DNA of 64,000 bases. Origin: Alkalibacterium pelagium. GTDB taxonomy: Bacteria; Bacillota; Bacilli; Lactobacillales; Carnobacteriaceae_A. Under the pieces are notes generated by a model. It was given only the letters and a program-made list of their open reading frames with translations, searched no databases and had not been told where the DNA came from. A program made the position numbers and the translations under genes. The stretch covers positions 124,001 to 188,000 of the forward strand of contig NZ_FNZU01000005.1 in assembly GCF_900109325.1 (NCBI RefSeq), read 5' to 3'. Every line of letters starts with the position of its first letter. Within the stretch, counting starts at the first letter, position 1. This document shows, piece after piece, positions 55,540 through 63,896 of the stretch.

Positions 55540-55658
55540 GCCCCCTATTCAAGTATTCCCGTGTAATAGTTTCCCGTTTAGTATATCATAGAGAAGAAGG
55601 TACACTATGCCGATTTTTCTCACCAGAATCATCAAACTAAAGAATTAAGAGGGATACT

Positions 55659-56399
55659 ATGCGAAATATAAAAATGACGATCGAATATGATGGAGGCCGC
55701 TATCAGGGATGGCAGAGACTGGGTCATTCAGACAAGACGATTCAAGGCAAGATCGAACATATTCTTACACAACTGACCGGAACAGAAACGGAGATCATCG
55801 GGTCAGGCCGAACAGATGCCGGGACGCATGCCAGAGGACAAGTGGCTAACTTCAAAACGGATTCGGATATGGACCTGAATGCAATGCAGGAGATCCTGAT
55901 CAACAATCTGCCGCAGGATATTATTGTCAAAAAGCTCGAAGACGTGCATGACCGTTTCCATTCACGCTACAACGCAACATCCAAACAGTACAGTTACTAT
56001 GTCTGGAATCAGACTATCCCTTCAGCATTTGAACGGGGCTACAGCTTCCATTACGCTGAACAGCTGGATTTGGACAAGATGCGTGAAGCGTGCGACAAGC
56101 TAGTCGGCAAGCATGACTTCATCGGCTTTTCTGCGCTCAAGAAATCAAAAAAGTCGACAGTGCGAACACTGGACAGCATTACCATCGAACAGGAAGGCAG
56201 CCTGATTCACTTTACATTCAAAGGAAAAAGCTTCCTGCATAAAATGGTGCGCGTACTGACGGGGACTCTTCTGGAAATCGGATCAGGCAATTTATCTATC
56301 GACAGCATCGATGAGGTGTTTGAAACAGGCGTCCGAAGCAAAGCAGGACTCACTGTGCCGGCTCAAGGACTGTTTCTGGATGAAGTAACGTACGACTGA
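55659..56399 (+). CDS. truA: tRNA pseudouridine(38-40) synthase
   Basis: This 246-residue enzyme is the standard TruA length. It contains GSGRTDAGTHARGQVANF (catalytic Asp near 52), YNATSKQYSYYVWN (about 109-122) and FTFKGKSFLHKMVRVLTGTLLEIG (about 186-209). It isomerises U38-U40 of the anticodon arm. Often encoded in ribosomal operons; here it stands alone with its own ribosome site (AAGAGGGATACT). The protein appears complete. Confidence 0.96.
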   Translation: MRNIKMTIEYDGGRYQGWQRLGHSDKTIQGKIEHILTQLTGTETEIIGSGRTDAGTHARGQVANFKTDSDMDLNAMQEILINNLPQDIIVKKLEDVHDRFHSRYNATSKQYSYYVWNQTIPSAFERGYSFHYAEQLDLDKMREACDKLVGKHDFIGFSALKKSKKSTVRTLDSITIEQEGSLIHFTFKGKSFLHKMVRVLTGTLLEIGSGNLSIDSIDEVFETGVRSKAGLTVPAQGLFLDEVTYD

Positions 56400-56478
56400 T
56401 GATTGAGTTCTAAGGATGCCCAATAGAGTAATATTGTACTGTCCGTTTGAGTATAGCTCACTCGAAAGGTAGGCTTAT

Positions 56479-56886
56479 ATGAAATTATATAAAACGTTTC
56501 TAACTAAACGCTTCGTTTTTTTCTCACTCTTTTCCGCACTTCTATTAGCTGGTTGCGGGTCAAATGACTTATTTGGTGATGATGCCGAAAATGTGGCCTC
56601 TATAGAGGTAAGGGACTATGATTCCGATGAGTTCATTACCACTATAACTGACTCTTCATTTATAGATTCTCTAGTAGAAGAGCTGGAAACCGCTGATACA
56701 GGGTCGACTGCTAATATGGATCTCATGAACCCAGAGTACACTGCCCTGTTTTTAGACAGTGAAGAACAAGTCATCCAATCATTCGGTTACTACGTTGATG
56801 AGCTGAGTCTAGGTGTGGTTGGACGTTATCACAGCAGAGAGCTTGGGGCGCTTCTTGCAGTAACGACTGAACTGCCTATAGAATAA
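56479..56886 (+). CDS. Hypothetical lipoprotein
   Basis: This 135-residue protein has a lipoprotein signal (KLYKTFLTKRF, hydrophobic core, LLAGC, Cys26). The mature part is small and acidic and ends VTTELPIE. It is followed by a clear terminator. No family recognised. Confidence 0.75.
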   Translation: MKLYKTFLTKRFVFFSLFSALLLAGCGSNDLFGDDAENVASIEVRDYDSDEFITTITDSSFIDSLVEELETADTGSTANMDLMNPEYTALFLDSEEQVIQSFGYYVDELSLGVVGRYHSRELGALLAVTTELPIE

Positions 56887-56927
56887 AGTAAAAAGAAGCA
56901 GGGATAAACCCTCTGCTTCTTTTTACT
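56887..56927 (+). terminator. Terminator after the lipoprotein gene
   Basis: The 15-bp stem AGTAAAAAGAAGCAG/CTGCTTCTTTTTACT has a short loop; it is near-perfect and bidirectional. Confidence 0.9.
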
Positions 56928-56995
56928 TTTGAATATCACTTGATACTATTACTTCATGTACACAGTTTAGATCACCACATGTAAAGCTTCAGTAT

Positions 56996-57688
56996 TTATT
57001 CTATCGACAGCTCATTTAAAAGAGTATCTAAAGTTTTGCCTTCTATGAAGTCTTCAATTGATTCTTCAGCGTGTTGTTCTATCGTTATTGTTCTTCCAGA
57101 TTCTAATTCCAATGTTTTGGTGTCATTATGTTCTATCTCTTCAGTAAGAGGTGAATATAGTTCTACGGTTTGATCCTTATTTATTTTTATTGAAAATGGT
57201 TCGATGGCACCATAATATAAATCGAAATTTTCATCGTACTTTAAAAACAAAATATACTCTTGATTTATTTCTGGTTCTTTATACAAATCATTAACTATAA
57301 AAACACTATCGTTTTCCTCTTCAATATAATAATCTCTTCCGTAATGATGATTTATTTGGATAGCGCTATTTTTGGCTTCTCCACTTAAAACCTCTGTAAT
57401 TGTAAAATTGTATATGTGCCCCTCCACATAAGCCTGTTTGTTTTCTCTAGAAAGATCATCATCATCTCTAGACATATTCCAAGACTCTTTAAAATCAGTG
57501 TATTTACCTTTCACAATGATGTCCGCCTCTGTTTCCATATGATTTAAATCTTCAGTAATAGGAAGGTCTGATGAGATAGCTAGTATGATAGGCTCTTTGG
57601 CATTTAAGCGGTTGATTCCGAGAAAAATTCCTGAAACAATTAATGCAACGGCGAACACTATAATAGTTTTTTTATTATTTTTTCTCAA
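56996..57688 (-). CDS. Membrane-anchored extracellular protein encoded with a metzincin
   Basis: In this 230-residue protein a basic N-terminus (RKNNKKT) and one TM/signal helix (about 8-26) precede an acidic, beta-rich external domain. Landmarks are ADIIVKGKYTDFKES, EVLSGEAKNSAIQINHHYG and QEYILFLKYDENFDLYYGAIEPF. It lies 47 bp after the metzincin gene on the same strand, so is probably co-transcribed and may be its partner or inhibitor (inference). No family name can be given. The DNA is AT-rich compared with the genes to the left. Confidence 0.75.
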   Translation of the reverse strand: MRKNNKKTIIVFAVALIVSGIFLGINRLNAKEPIILAISSDLPITEDLNHMETEADIIVKGKYTDFKESWNMSRDDDDLSRENKQAYVEGHIYNFTITEVLSGEAKNSAIQINHHYGRDYYIEEENDSVFIVNDLYKEPEINQEYILFLKYDENFDLYYGAIEPFSIKINKDQTVELYSPLTEEIEHNDTKTLELESGRTITIEQHAEESIEDFIEGKTLDTLLNELSIE

Positions 57689-57735
57689 TTTAATTTATCC
57701 TTTCTGGATCGTAAATTTATGATATAGGAATGAGT

Positions 57736-58275
57736 TCAATGCGAAACACCAGCGTATAGAGTATTTATCCTATCTCTGTCTACCTTTTGAGGTGCATATA
57801 TCTCTGCACGAATGCGACTAGTGTTCATTATAGACTCACTACCATTATGATCAATTCCTAAAGTGTGTCCGAATTCATGAGTCGCTGTACTTCTAGCTAC
57901 GTTTGTTTTATTTATATTTGCGTTTTGATTATTTAATCTTATGGTAAATCTGTAAACTCTATTTGTAGAGCTTCTTCGATATGTTGTCGCCTCGCCGTAG
58001 AGATTGGTAGCACCTAAGTTTTCTTGACCTAGACTATTAACTGAATTGGATTTTTGAACGTATCTTATGTCATTTGCTACTCTCCAAGAAGTAATAGCTT
58101 GACCGTAGGCAGTTCTAAAAGTAGATTTAACATTGCTGTTGTAGTTATAATCCATAGTTTTTAAATGATATCTCCATCCATGTAAATTAGCAGACACACT
58201 AGGAGCAAACGATACCCCTATCATAAAAAACGTGCTTATGAATAATAGTATCTTTGTAATCTTTTTTCTTAGCAT
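57736..58275 (-). CDS. Secreted metzincin (matrixin-like) metallopeptidase
   Basis: This 179-residue exported protein has signal peptide 1 to about 29 (basic start, ends V-S-A). The zinc motif is TATHEFGHTLGIDH (H-E-x-x-H-x-x-G-x-x-H, about 130-143), followed by the methionine turn SESIMNTS near 148-155, both hallmarks of metzincins. The domain is small and has no propeptide with a cysteine switch. Target proteins unknown; bacteriocin processing, surface remodelling and nutrient release are all possible. It lies downstream of a divergent Rgg-type regulator and a micropeptide gene. GGAGG precedes the ATG. Confidence 0.88.
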   Translation of the reverse strand: MLRKKITKILLFISTFFMIGVSFAPSVSANLHGWRYHLKTMDYNYNSNVKSTFRTAYGQAITSWRVANDIRYVQKSNSVNSLGQENLGATNLYGEATTYRRSSTNRVYRFTIRLNNQNANINKTNVARSTATHEFGHTLGIDHNGSESIMNTSRIRAEIYAPQKVDRDRINTLYAGVSH

Positions 58276-58509
58276 TGTTTATTCCTCCATCATTATTTAA
58301 ATATGATTATTAGTGAGTTTAGTCTATTTTATGAAGCAAAATAATATGCGTCGTTTAGGAATAATTTTATGGTCTGTAGTTTTACTTTTTGTAACACAAC
58401 TAAATACTTTCTCCACAACTGGTAATTTATGTAGTTACACTTATCGGATTATTTACGTTGAGGCAATAAATATCTTTTATACAAGTAAAACTTCAAATAT
58501 AAGATTTGA

Positions 58510-58572
58510 CTAAGGCTCTATTAATTCTTTAAGGATTCCACTACCTAAAATGAACACTAAAATCTCTAACAA
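58510..58572 (-). CDS. Hydrophobic 20-residue micropeptide divergent to the Rgg-like regulator
   Basis: A TTG at 58572 opens a 20-codon frame reading MLEILVFILGSGILKELIEP, ending TAG at 58510. The ribosome site is exceptional: AGGAGGTGA (58578-58586), with GGAGG exactly 8 nt before the TTG. Such a site before so short a frame is unlikely to be chance. The peptide is hydrophobic with E-I-L-V-F-I-L-G-S-G, reminiscent of streptococcal SHP pheromones (for example D-I-L-I-I-V-G-G), and it lies divergent from an Rgg-family gene as SHPs do. Unlike SHPs it has ten more residues after that motif. A type I toxin-like membrane peptide is the alternative. Confidence 0.5.
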   Translation of the reverse strand: MLEILVFILGSGILKELIEP

Positions 58573-58601
58573 AAATATCACCTCCTCGTAGATTTTTACA
58601 A

Positions 58602-58631
58602 TTTGAAGTTGGAAATTAAGAGTACTTCAAA
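58602..58631. promoter_or_regulatory. Dyad in the micropeptide-regulator spacer
   Basis: TTTGAAGT and ACTTCAAA form a perfect 8-bp inverted repeat with a 14-bp spacer, located in the 166-bp divergent spacer, about 30-60 bp upstream of the micropeptide start. It is a plausible binding site for the adjacent regulator. Confidence 0.45.
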
Positions 58632-58686
58632 CTGGAAAAATAATAATTGATTTATACTCAAACTTTAAATTATTTGACTGGAACTA

Positions 58687-58695
58687 TGATATAAT
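58687..58695 (+). promoter_or_regulatory. Extended -10 promoter of the Rgg-like gene
   Basis: TGATATAAT is a perfect extended -10 (TGnTATAAT), 43 bp before the start codon. The -35 region is AT-rich with no strong hexamer. Confidence 0.6.
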
Positions 58696-58738
58696 TGTAG
58701 TGTAATCCGACATTTTTCTTATATAGGAGATGTAGCAG

Positions 58739-59608
58739 ATGGAACAGGGAGAGGTTTTAAAAAAACTACGGACCGAAAGAGGATTTAGTCAAGAAAAACT
58801 CACAGAAGGAATTTGTGCACGGAGTACCTTGGCAACTTTTGAAAATAAAGGAAGTTATCTTTCTGTGGAATTATGTTCGAAATTCTTAGACCGCTTGAAC
58901 ATAAGGGCTGATATGTATTTTAATTTAATTTCTGAAGATTTTGATTCTAAAAGGACCGGATTCGATCGTTTGAAAAACTTAATAGATAAAGATGACAATG
59001 ATAATATAGTCGATCAAAAAAACTATTTTCATTCAAAATACACAGCTACAAAAGATATCTATTGGTTTCATCTGTATTTCTTAGCGGTAGAACATTTGGA
59101 ATCTTTAAATAATGAGTTCTCATATGAAAACTTTAAAATTGATTATGTTAAAGAAATTGATGTACTGAAATCCTATTTATACAAAGTTGCAAATTGGGGT
59201 AGTTTTGAATTTGCACTCTTTTCAAACAGCCTCTGGTATTTTGAATTAGACCTTATACTTACAATAAATAAAAAGATTAAAAAGTCGTTTAGTGTAGCCA
59301 ATCAATCGAGCCAAACTCTTTACGGGAAACACTTGTTAAATTTCGGGTTCTATTGCCTTGAATTTGGCCATCACCAATTAATTGATGAAATTAAAAACAC
59401 TTTGTTTGCTATGGCAGGTTACGATAATATTCATTGGAAGATTCTGTCTACATATCAATTAGCATTAAGTCAAGAATTATTAACAGGCAAGAAATCAGAA
59501 AATGATAGGTTTGAAATAATAATTGAACCCTATTACCTTTTTAAAGAAGAACACTATGCTGAAGAATTGAAGAAGTATAGAAATCGGATGCATACAAAGT
59601 TTTTATAA
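58739..59608 (+). CDS. Rgg/RRNPP-family transcriptional regulator
   Basis: This 289-residue protein has an N-terminal XRE-type helix-turn-helix (VLKKLRTERGFSQEKLTEGICARSTLATFENKG, about 5-38), then a C-terminal helical, TPR-like domain (about 75-285), which in the Rgg/PlcR/ComR family binds short peptide pheromones. The length matches Rgg proteins (about 285). AGGAG lies 9 nt before the ATG. The divergent upstream frame encodes a hydrophobic micropeptide, and beyond it the metzincin operon. Its own DNA is AT-rich. Ligand and targets are inferred only from position. Confidence 0.8.
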   Translation: MEQGEVLKKLRTERGFSQEKLTEGICARSTLATFENKGSYLSVELCSKFLDRLNIRADMYFNLISEDFDSKRTGFDRLKNLIDKDDNDNIVDQKNYFHSKYTATKDIYWFHLYFLAVEHLESLNNEFSYENFKIDYVKEIDVLKSYLYKVANWGSFEFALFSNSLWYFELDLILTINKKIKKSFSVANQSSQTLYGKHLLNFGFYCLEFGHHQLIDEIKNTLFAMAGYDNIHWKILSTYQLALSQELLTGKKSENDRFEIIIEPYYLFKEEHYAEELKKYRNRMHTKFL

Positions 59609-60096
59609 ATCCTGTCTCATTTTAGTCCTACCATATAACAGTCATGCTTCTATCCACAATTACTTAAAGTAGGAGTATATTAACATCACAAAATAATTAC
59701 GCTACTCATAACTTTATGAAAAAATGGATATGAGAAGTACTATGAATTTTATTCTTACACTTAGAACATAAATTGAATTGAAAGAATAGTGTAGAATCAT
59801 AGTAACCAAGTTCATAACACACGATGCTATATAACATTGAATATTGAGAAGGTATAACCCCTTAAACTAAGAGTAGAAATCTAAATTTAGAGGGCTATTT
59901 TAAAAACAAATATTGCAGAGAATTCAAGCAGATGATCATTAATAAATATCTAGAAAATATATTAGGCTACAACAAGCTTTTGGAGGGAAAAATAATTTTG
60001 CAGATCTCAATTCTAATTCTACAAGACAGTGAGTTAATACCTATAAGTACTTTGGTAAAAAAAGGTACAAAGCACTGAGAGAAACCAACATTGAGT
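59609..60096. other. AT-rich non-coding spacer
   Basis: No believable gene on either strand in about 490 bp. It leads into the terminal repeats of the IS21-type remnant and may include debris from its insertion. Confidence 0.5.
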
Positions 60097-60183
60097 ATTG
60101 CGGACAGAAAGAACCACTTGTGCGGAGTTTAGAGCCAGTAATTGCGAGACATAGAGCCACCCAATGCGGATAAAAAGGCCACT
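60097..60183. repeat. Four 22-bp-period terminal repeats of an IS21-type element
   Basis: Units A-T-T-GCGGACAGAAAGAACCACT (60097), GTGCGGAGTTTAGAGCCAGT (60120), ATTGCGAGACATAGAGCCAC (60141) and AATGCGGATAAAAAGGCCACT (60163) share (A/T)TGCGG-x-x-A-x-A-G-x-x-CCA. Their TGCG cores start at 60099, 60121, 60143 and 60165, an exact 22-bp period. IS21-family ends carry such multiple transposase-binding repeats. Confidence 0.7.
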
Positions 60184-60211
60184 GATATTTTACTCATCAG
60201 TGGCCTTTTGT

Positions 60212-60393
60212 CTATTCTTCTAGCCCATTATCTATAATGGATATTGCTAATTTCACCATATCATTTTCCGGCGGTAACTCATCCTCAAGATAGAAAAGGA
60301 CTAATAAATTCTCTATTTCCATCATAATTTCATCTGGTAAATAACGGTGAAAAAATAACGAGCAAGTCTATCTTCCACTTCTGAAGGAATCAT
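60212..60393 (-). pseudogene. Third frame of the IS21-type element, frameshifted
   Basis: The ATG at 60393 overlaps the istB stop (ATGA), giving MIPSEVEDRLARYFF. A one-base shift at a run of T then gives HRYLPDEIMMEIENLLVLFY and LEDELPPENDMVKLAISIID up to TAG at 60212. Some IS21 elements carry a short acidic frame after istB. The break is in a homopolymer, so a sequencing error is possible. Confidence 0.5.
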
Positions 60394-60899
60394 TTCACTG
60401 CTCTCAATCCATGTTTCTCACGCATAGAGACCTCTCCATCGATCAGAATACTGTAAGAATCATGCAAAATACGATCAAGGATTGCATCTGCGACGAGAGC
60501 TTCACCGAGTTTCTCATACCATCCTTCAGTGGCTGTCTGTGAACAAAAAATAGTAGAAGCTGTCTTCAAACGAGATTCTATGATTTCAAATAAAGTTAAG
60601 GTATGTTCTTCTGGTAATGCCGTTAATAACCATTCATCAATAATAAGCAGGTCAACTTTCTTATACTTCTTAATCAATCGGCGGAAACTTCCGTCTGCTT
60701 CATTTCTTGCTGAAATAAATTCGTCAAGTAGTTCTGGCAAACGTACATATTTCACTTTGTAATGTTGGCGGCAGGCTTGAATGTCGAAGGCATTAGATAA
60801 CCATGTTTTTCCGTTGCCAGATGCGCCCATTAATATGATGTTTAAATGTTTTTCAATGTAGTTACCAGCTGCCAGTTCAAGAATAAGGTGTTTATCCAA
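60390..60899 (-). pseudogene. istB: IS21-family helper ATPase IstB, 5'-truncated
   Basis: The 169 residues match the ATPase domain of IstB: LDKHLILELAAGNYIEKHLNIILMG, Walker A GASGNGKTWLSNAF, VKYVRLPELLDEF, Walker B LLIIDEWLL, then SRLKTASTIFCSQTATEGWYEKLGEALVADAILDRI and the C-terminal H-x-S-Y-S-I-L-I-DGE. IstB is normally about 250 residues; the first 80 or so (the IstA-interacting part) are missing and the sequence upstream of 60900 reads as something else. The frame starts with TTG. No istA is present, so the element cannot move on its own. Confidence 0.8.
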
Positions 60900-60944
60900 A
60901 TGGTCTTTTTTTGTTCTTGATCGATAGCTTCATCCAGAAAATTT

Positions 60945-61138
60945 TTAGAATAGATATTTGTGCTCTTCCGGTAGAACGTTTGCCAATATTAGGTAAATGA
61001 TAAACATCTGCGGTCCCGGAATCAGTATAAAGAGCACCCTCACTAATGTTGGAGACAAGTCAAAATATTCAGCGATACCTCCACACACACCGGCTACTGC
61101 TCGATTATTAACTGACCGTTTAAGCTATTGTTTTCCAT
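60945..61138 (-). pseudogene. PspC-domain protein gene, frameshifted
   Basis: On the minus strand the frame RSVNNRAVAGVCGGIAEYFD, then LSPTLVRVLFILIPGPQMF and LILANVLPEEHKYLF-stop (60945-60947) is a complete PspC domain, a small membrane stress-response protein. The ATG at 61138 (MENNSL, with AAGGA upstream) is one base out of frame with it. The IS21 remnant abuts its 3' side. It is either a recent frameshift or a sequencing error. Confidence 0.7.
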
Positions 61139-61253
61139 AGAGATCCTTCTTTCGCTCATTTATGCCTAATCATAGCATAGTTTTGAATCCCGCAATGCTC
61201 ATTATTCTGAGGCTTCTATCTTGTCGCAATAATTCAGAATCTTCATCAACTAT

Positions 61254-61898
61254 TTAGTGCACATTCTGATACTCATCAGACACACAGAATGAATCTGATG
61301 ATTCATCATACACAGAAACACTCCCAGACTTGATGTCGTAGTACCAGCCTTCGATTTCCAGCTCGCCTCTTTTCAGGCGTTCTTGGATCTGAGGGTAACT
61401 TTTCAAATGCTCGACTTGTTCGATCACATTCATTTTTTCCATCAGTCTAGCTTTAGATCGCTCATCCATGTCTGTCTGCTTAGCTTCGATTTTTTCCTTC
61501 ACACATTCGAGTGGCTTGAGGTAATGCTGAGTGTACGGCAACTGGTCCAGTTTCTTAGGCCCTTGTAAAGCAGCGGCGCAGCCCCCACAGTTTGAATGCC
61601 CGCAGACGATGACCTCTTCGACACCGAGCACCTCAATCGCGTACTCTATAGAAGAAACGGTCGTAATGTCATTTTGGCTGACTTCATAAGCCGGAATAGT
61701 ATTGGCTATATTTCTTATCGTAAACACTTCTCCAGGATCACTGTCCAAAAGCATGTCCGGACTGACACGGGAATCCGAGCAGGCGATAAATAAGGTATGC
61801 GGGTCCTGAGTCTGTTCCAGATCATGATACAGTCGCTCATATTTTTTATATGTTACTTCCTTAAAAGTTGTTAATCCAGTTTTCAATCGTTCAAGCAT
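61254..61898 (-). CDS. Beta-carbonic anhydrase
   Basis: This 214-residue enzyme starts at 61898, where GGAGG lies 7 nt upstream; the frame extends ten codons further without such a site. Zinc ligands are in ACSDSRV (Cys near 38, Asp near 40) and GHSNCGGC (His and Cys, about 94-99), with the R-N-I-A-N segment (about 65-69). It interconverts CO2 and bicarbonate, supplying bicarbonate for carboxylations. Single-gene unit. The protein is close to the usual length for bacterial beta-class enzymes. Confidence 0.95.
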   Translation of the reverse strand: MLERLKTGLTTFKEVTYKKYERLYHDLEQTQDPHTLFIACSDSRVSPDMLLDSDPGEVFTIRNIANTIPAYEVSQNDITTVSSIEYAIEVLGVEEVIVCGHSNCGGCAAALQGPKKLDQLPYTQHYLKPLECVKEKIEAKQTDMDERSKARLMEKMNVIEQVEHLKSYPQIQERLKRGELEIEGWYYDIKSGSVSVYDESSDSFCVSDEYQNVH

Positions 61899-62069
61899 GT
61901 CTTTTCCTCCGAATAAAATCACTAGCATCTACTATACCATAATTTACAGGTTTCGGAAGAGTAAACGTATCATCATTTTCAATGTCTAGCAGATACGTTT
62001 AAATTACAGTAGAATGCGTTACTGTTCTTTTCAATGTTCCTTATACTAGGCTTACAATGATAATAATTA

Positions 62070-63896
62070 TCACTGATAATATTGAGCCTGAGCATTCCAA
62101 AGCTCACGGTACTTGCCTTCTTGATCAACCAGTTCTTTATGAGTCCCTCTTTGTACAATTTCACCTTTGTCGAATACTAGGATTTCATCGCAGAACTTGG
62201 AGCTTGAAAGTCTATGGGAAATATAGAAAGCTGTCTTATCCTTTACTAAGTTATCGAAATTTTGATAGATTTCGAACTCGGTCAGAGGATCTAGAGCAGC
62301 AGTCGGTTCATCCAGAATCATGACAGGCGAGTCTTTGTATAAAGAGCGGGCAATCGCCAGTTTCTGTTCCTGTCCTCCCGATACACTAATACCTGATTCT
62401 TCAAATTCAGTTCCAAGGTATGTGTCTTCCTGATTTGGAAAGTTTCTAACAACGTCACCTAACCCGACTTTATCTAATGTAGACAACACTTTTTCTCTAT
62501 CAAAATAGGGTTTAACAGAAACGTTTTGTCCCAATGAAAACCCGACTAGATGGTAATCCTGAAAGACAACGCCAAACAGGTTGAAGTACTCTCTTAAATC
62601 ATACTTATGGGCATCGATTCTATTCATTTTTATTGTCCCTTCACTCGGTTCATATAAACGAGTGAGCAGCTTAATGAAGGTTGTTTTCCCTGATCCGTTT
62701 TCTCCAACTATGGCGTACTTTTTACCGACTTCAAACCTTTCAGTGATGTTCTTTAAGACTGTTTCATCTGAGCCGGGATAAGAAAAACTCATATTCTTTA
62801 CTGCAAAATTATAATCATTATCTAACCTTTTTTCTACAGGTAAACTGCCGACGACTTCTTCATCTGGCAAGTCCATGAATGCATAATACTGCTCTAATTC
62901 ACCCGGTGAAGAAATAAGCATCATGCCGTGTTGAATAACATCAGGCAGAGCAGATACCATTTGACTGAGTGCGCTGGAGAGTTGAATAATTAAAGCAACA
63001 GGTAGAGCGCCAATTAACACGAGCACCCCGATATAGGCATAGGTCAAATAAGTCATAACTTGGAATAAACCAGTAGTTGGAATCATCATGGCTCTAAAGC
63101 GTTTGTAGTTTTCTGACAGTAATTTTCCTGTATAGTTAGATTCGGCTTTTTTATTTTCTATCATTTTTTCAGTTAAATCGTAAAGACGCATTTCTTTTCC
63201 AGACTTAAAGTCTTGAAGAATGCCATCTTCATAGAAAAATCGTGCATTGGATTCTTTTAATTCTGCTAAAAGGGCTTTTAGCAATTCTCCTGATTTTTTG
63301 GATGACGAGATTTGAATCCGGACACTAATTACAATGAGAATTAGAAATAAACTGATAATAACCCCTGGGTGCATCCACCAGAAACCTTCTGGAAAGAGAT
63401 TCGTATTTACTGAGAAGAGCGGAGACAACAATATAAGTCCCCAAGTGATACTTACCAACCCTGGCATCATTTCTTTTATACGAACGTTGATCATCGGAAG
63501 AGAAGATTGACTACTCATCATATTTCGATTGATGATGTCTAATTCTTCTCTTACTTCTGAACTTTCTGCATGATGATAATGCATAGTTAACATCTTTTTG
63601 TTCGGTTCTGCAAATAAGGTTTTTAAAAATAGAGAATCCTCATGAGTGACTAGTGGGTCTATCCATCCAGAAATCAATTGCAATACCAACAAGATGCCCA
63701 GATACTGCACGATTAAAGAAGGAATTCGGGTCATATCGTTTCTTGTCAAAGCATCCACAATCTGGGTCATATAGATGTAGCCGATAAAAGGCAAACTGTA
63801 TCTCGCCAATGATTGGATAAAGAACAGCACATAGTAAGTTTTGCCAATTCTAAACAAATCACTAAAGGCACGTTTAAACACGGTCAGCTTTTCCAT
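62070..63896 (-). CDS. ABC exporter half-transporter (permease-ATPase fusion)
   Basis: In this 608-residue protein residues 1 to about 330 hold an ABC exporter TM domain with about six helices, and 360-600 a nucleotide-binding domain: Walker A GENGSGKTT (about 395-403), Q-loop VVFQDY, signature VSGGQEQK (about 505-512), Walker B VMILDEPTAALD and H-loop ISHR. Its ATG overlaps the stop of another ABC gene (TAATG), and the ends of the two proteins resemble each other, so they should form a heterodimer. Substrates could be peptides, lipids or drugs; no neighbours in the window decide it. Confidence 0.9.
   Translation of the reverse strand: MEKLTVFKRAFSDLFRIGKTYYVLFFIQSLARYSLPFIGYIYMTQIVDALTRNDMTRIPSLIVQYLGILLVLQLISGWIDPLVTHEDSLFLKTLFAEPNKKMLTMHYHHAESSEVREELDIINRNMMSSQSSLPMINVRIKEMMPGLVSITWGLILLSPLFSVNTNLFPEGFWWMHPGVIISLFLILIVISVRIQISSSKKSGELLKALLAELKESNARFFYEDGILQDFKSGKEMRLYDLTEKMIENKKAESNYTGKLLSENYKRFRAMMIPTTGLFQVMTYLTYAYIGVLVLIGALPVALIIQLSSALSQMVSALPDVIQHGMMLISSPGELEQYYAFMDLPDEEVVGSLPVEKRLDNDYNFAVKNMSFSYPGSDETVLKNITERFEVGKKYAIVGENGSGKTTFIKLLTRLYEPSEGTIKMNRIDAHKYDLREYFNLFGVVFQDYHLVGFSLGQNVSVKPYFDREKVLSTLDKVGLGDVVRNFPNQEDTYLGTEFEESGISVSGGQEQKLAIARSLYKDSPVMILDEPTAALDPLTEFEIYQNFDNLVKDKTAFYISHRLSSSKFCDEILVFDKGEIVQRGTHKELVDQEGKYRELWNAQAQYYQ

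Larger units (their letters stand above)
60097..60899. mobile_element. Truncated IS21-family insertion element
   Basis: The remnant consists of one element end with repeated binding sites (60097-60183), a small broken frame, and the istB gene (60390-60899). istA, the start of istB and the other end are missing. The interior break lies near 60900, next to a broken pspC-like gene. A hairpin AAAAAGGCCACTGAT/ATCAGTGGCCTTTT (about 60172-60207) overlaps the innermost repeat and may terminate istB transcription. Confidence 0.7.

Noticed and set aside
58313-58513. 66-codon plus-strand frame in the Rgg-metzincin spacer
   Set aside because: It has no ribosome site and overlaps the divergent spacer; the hydrophobic stretch could be chance in AT-rich DNA.
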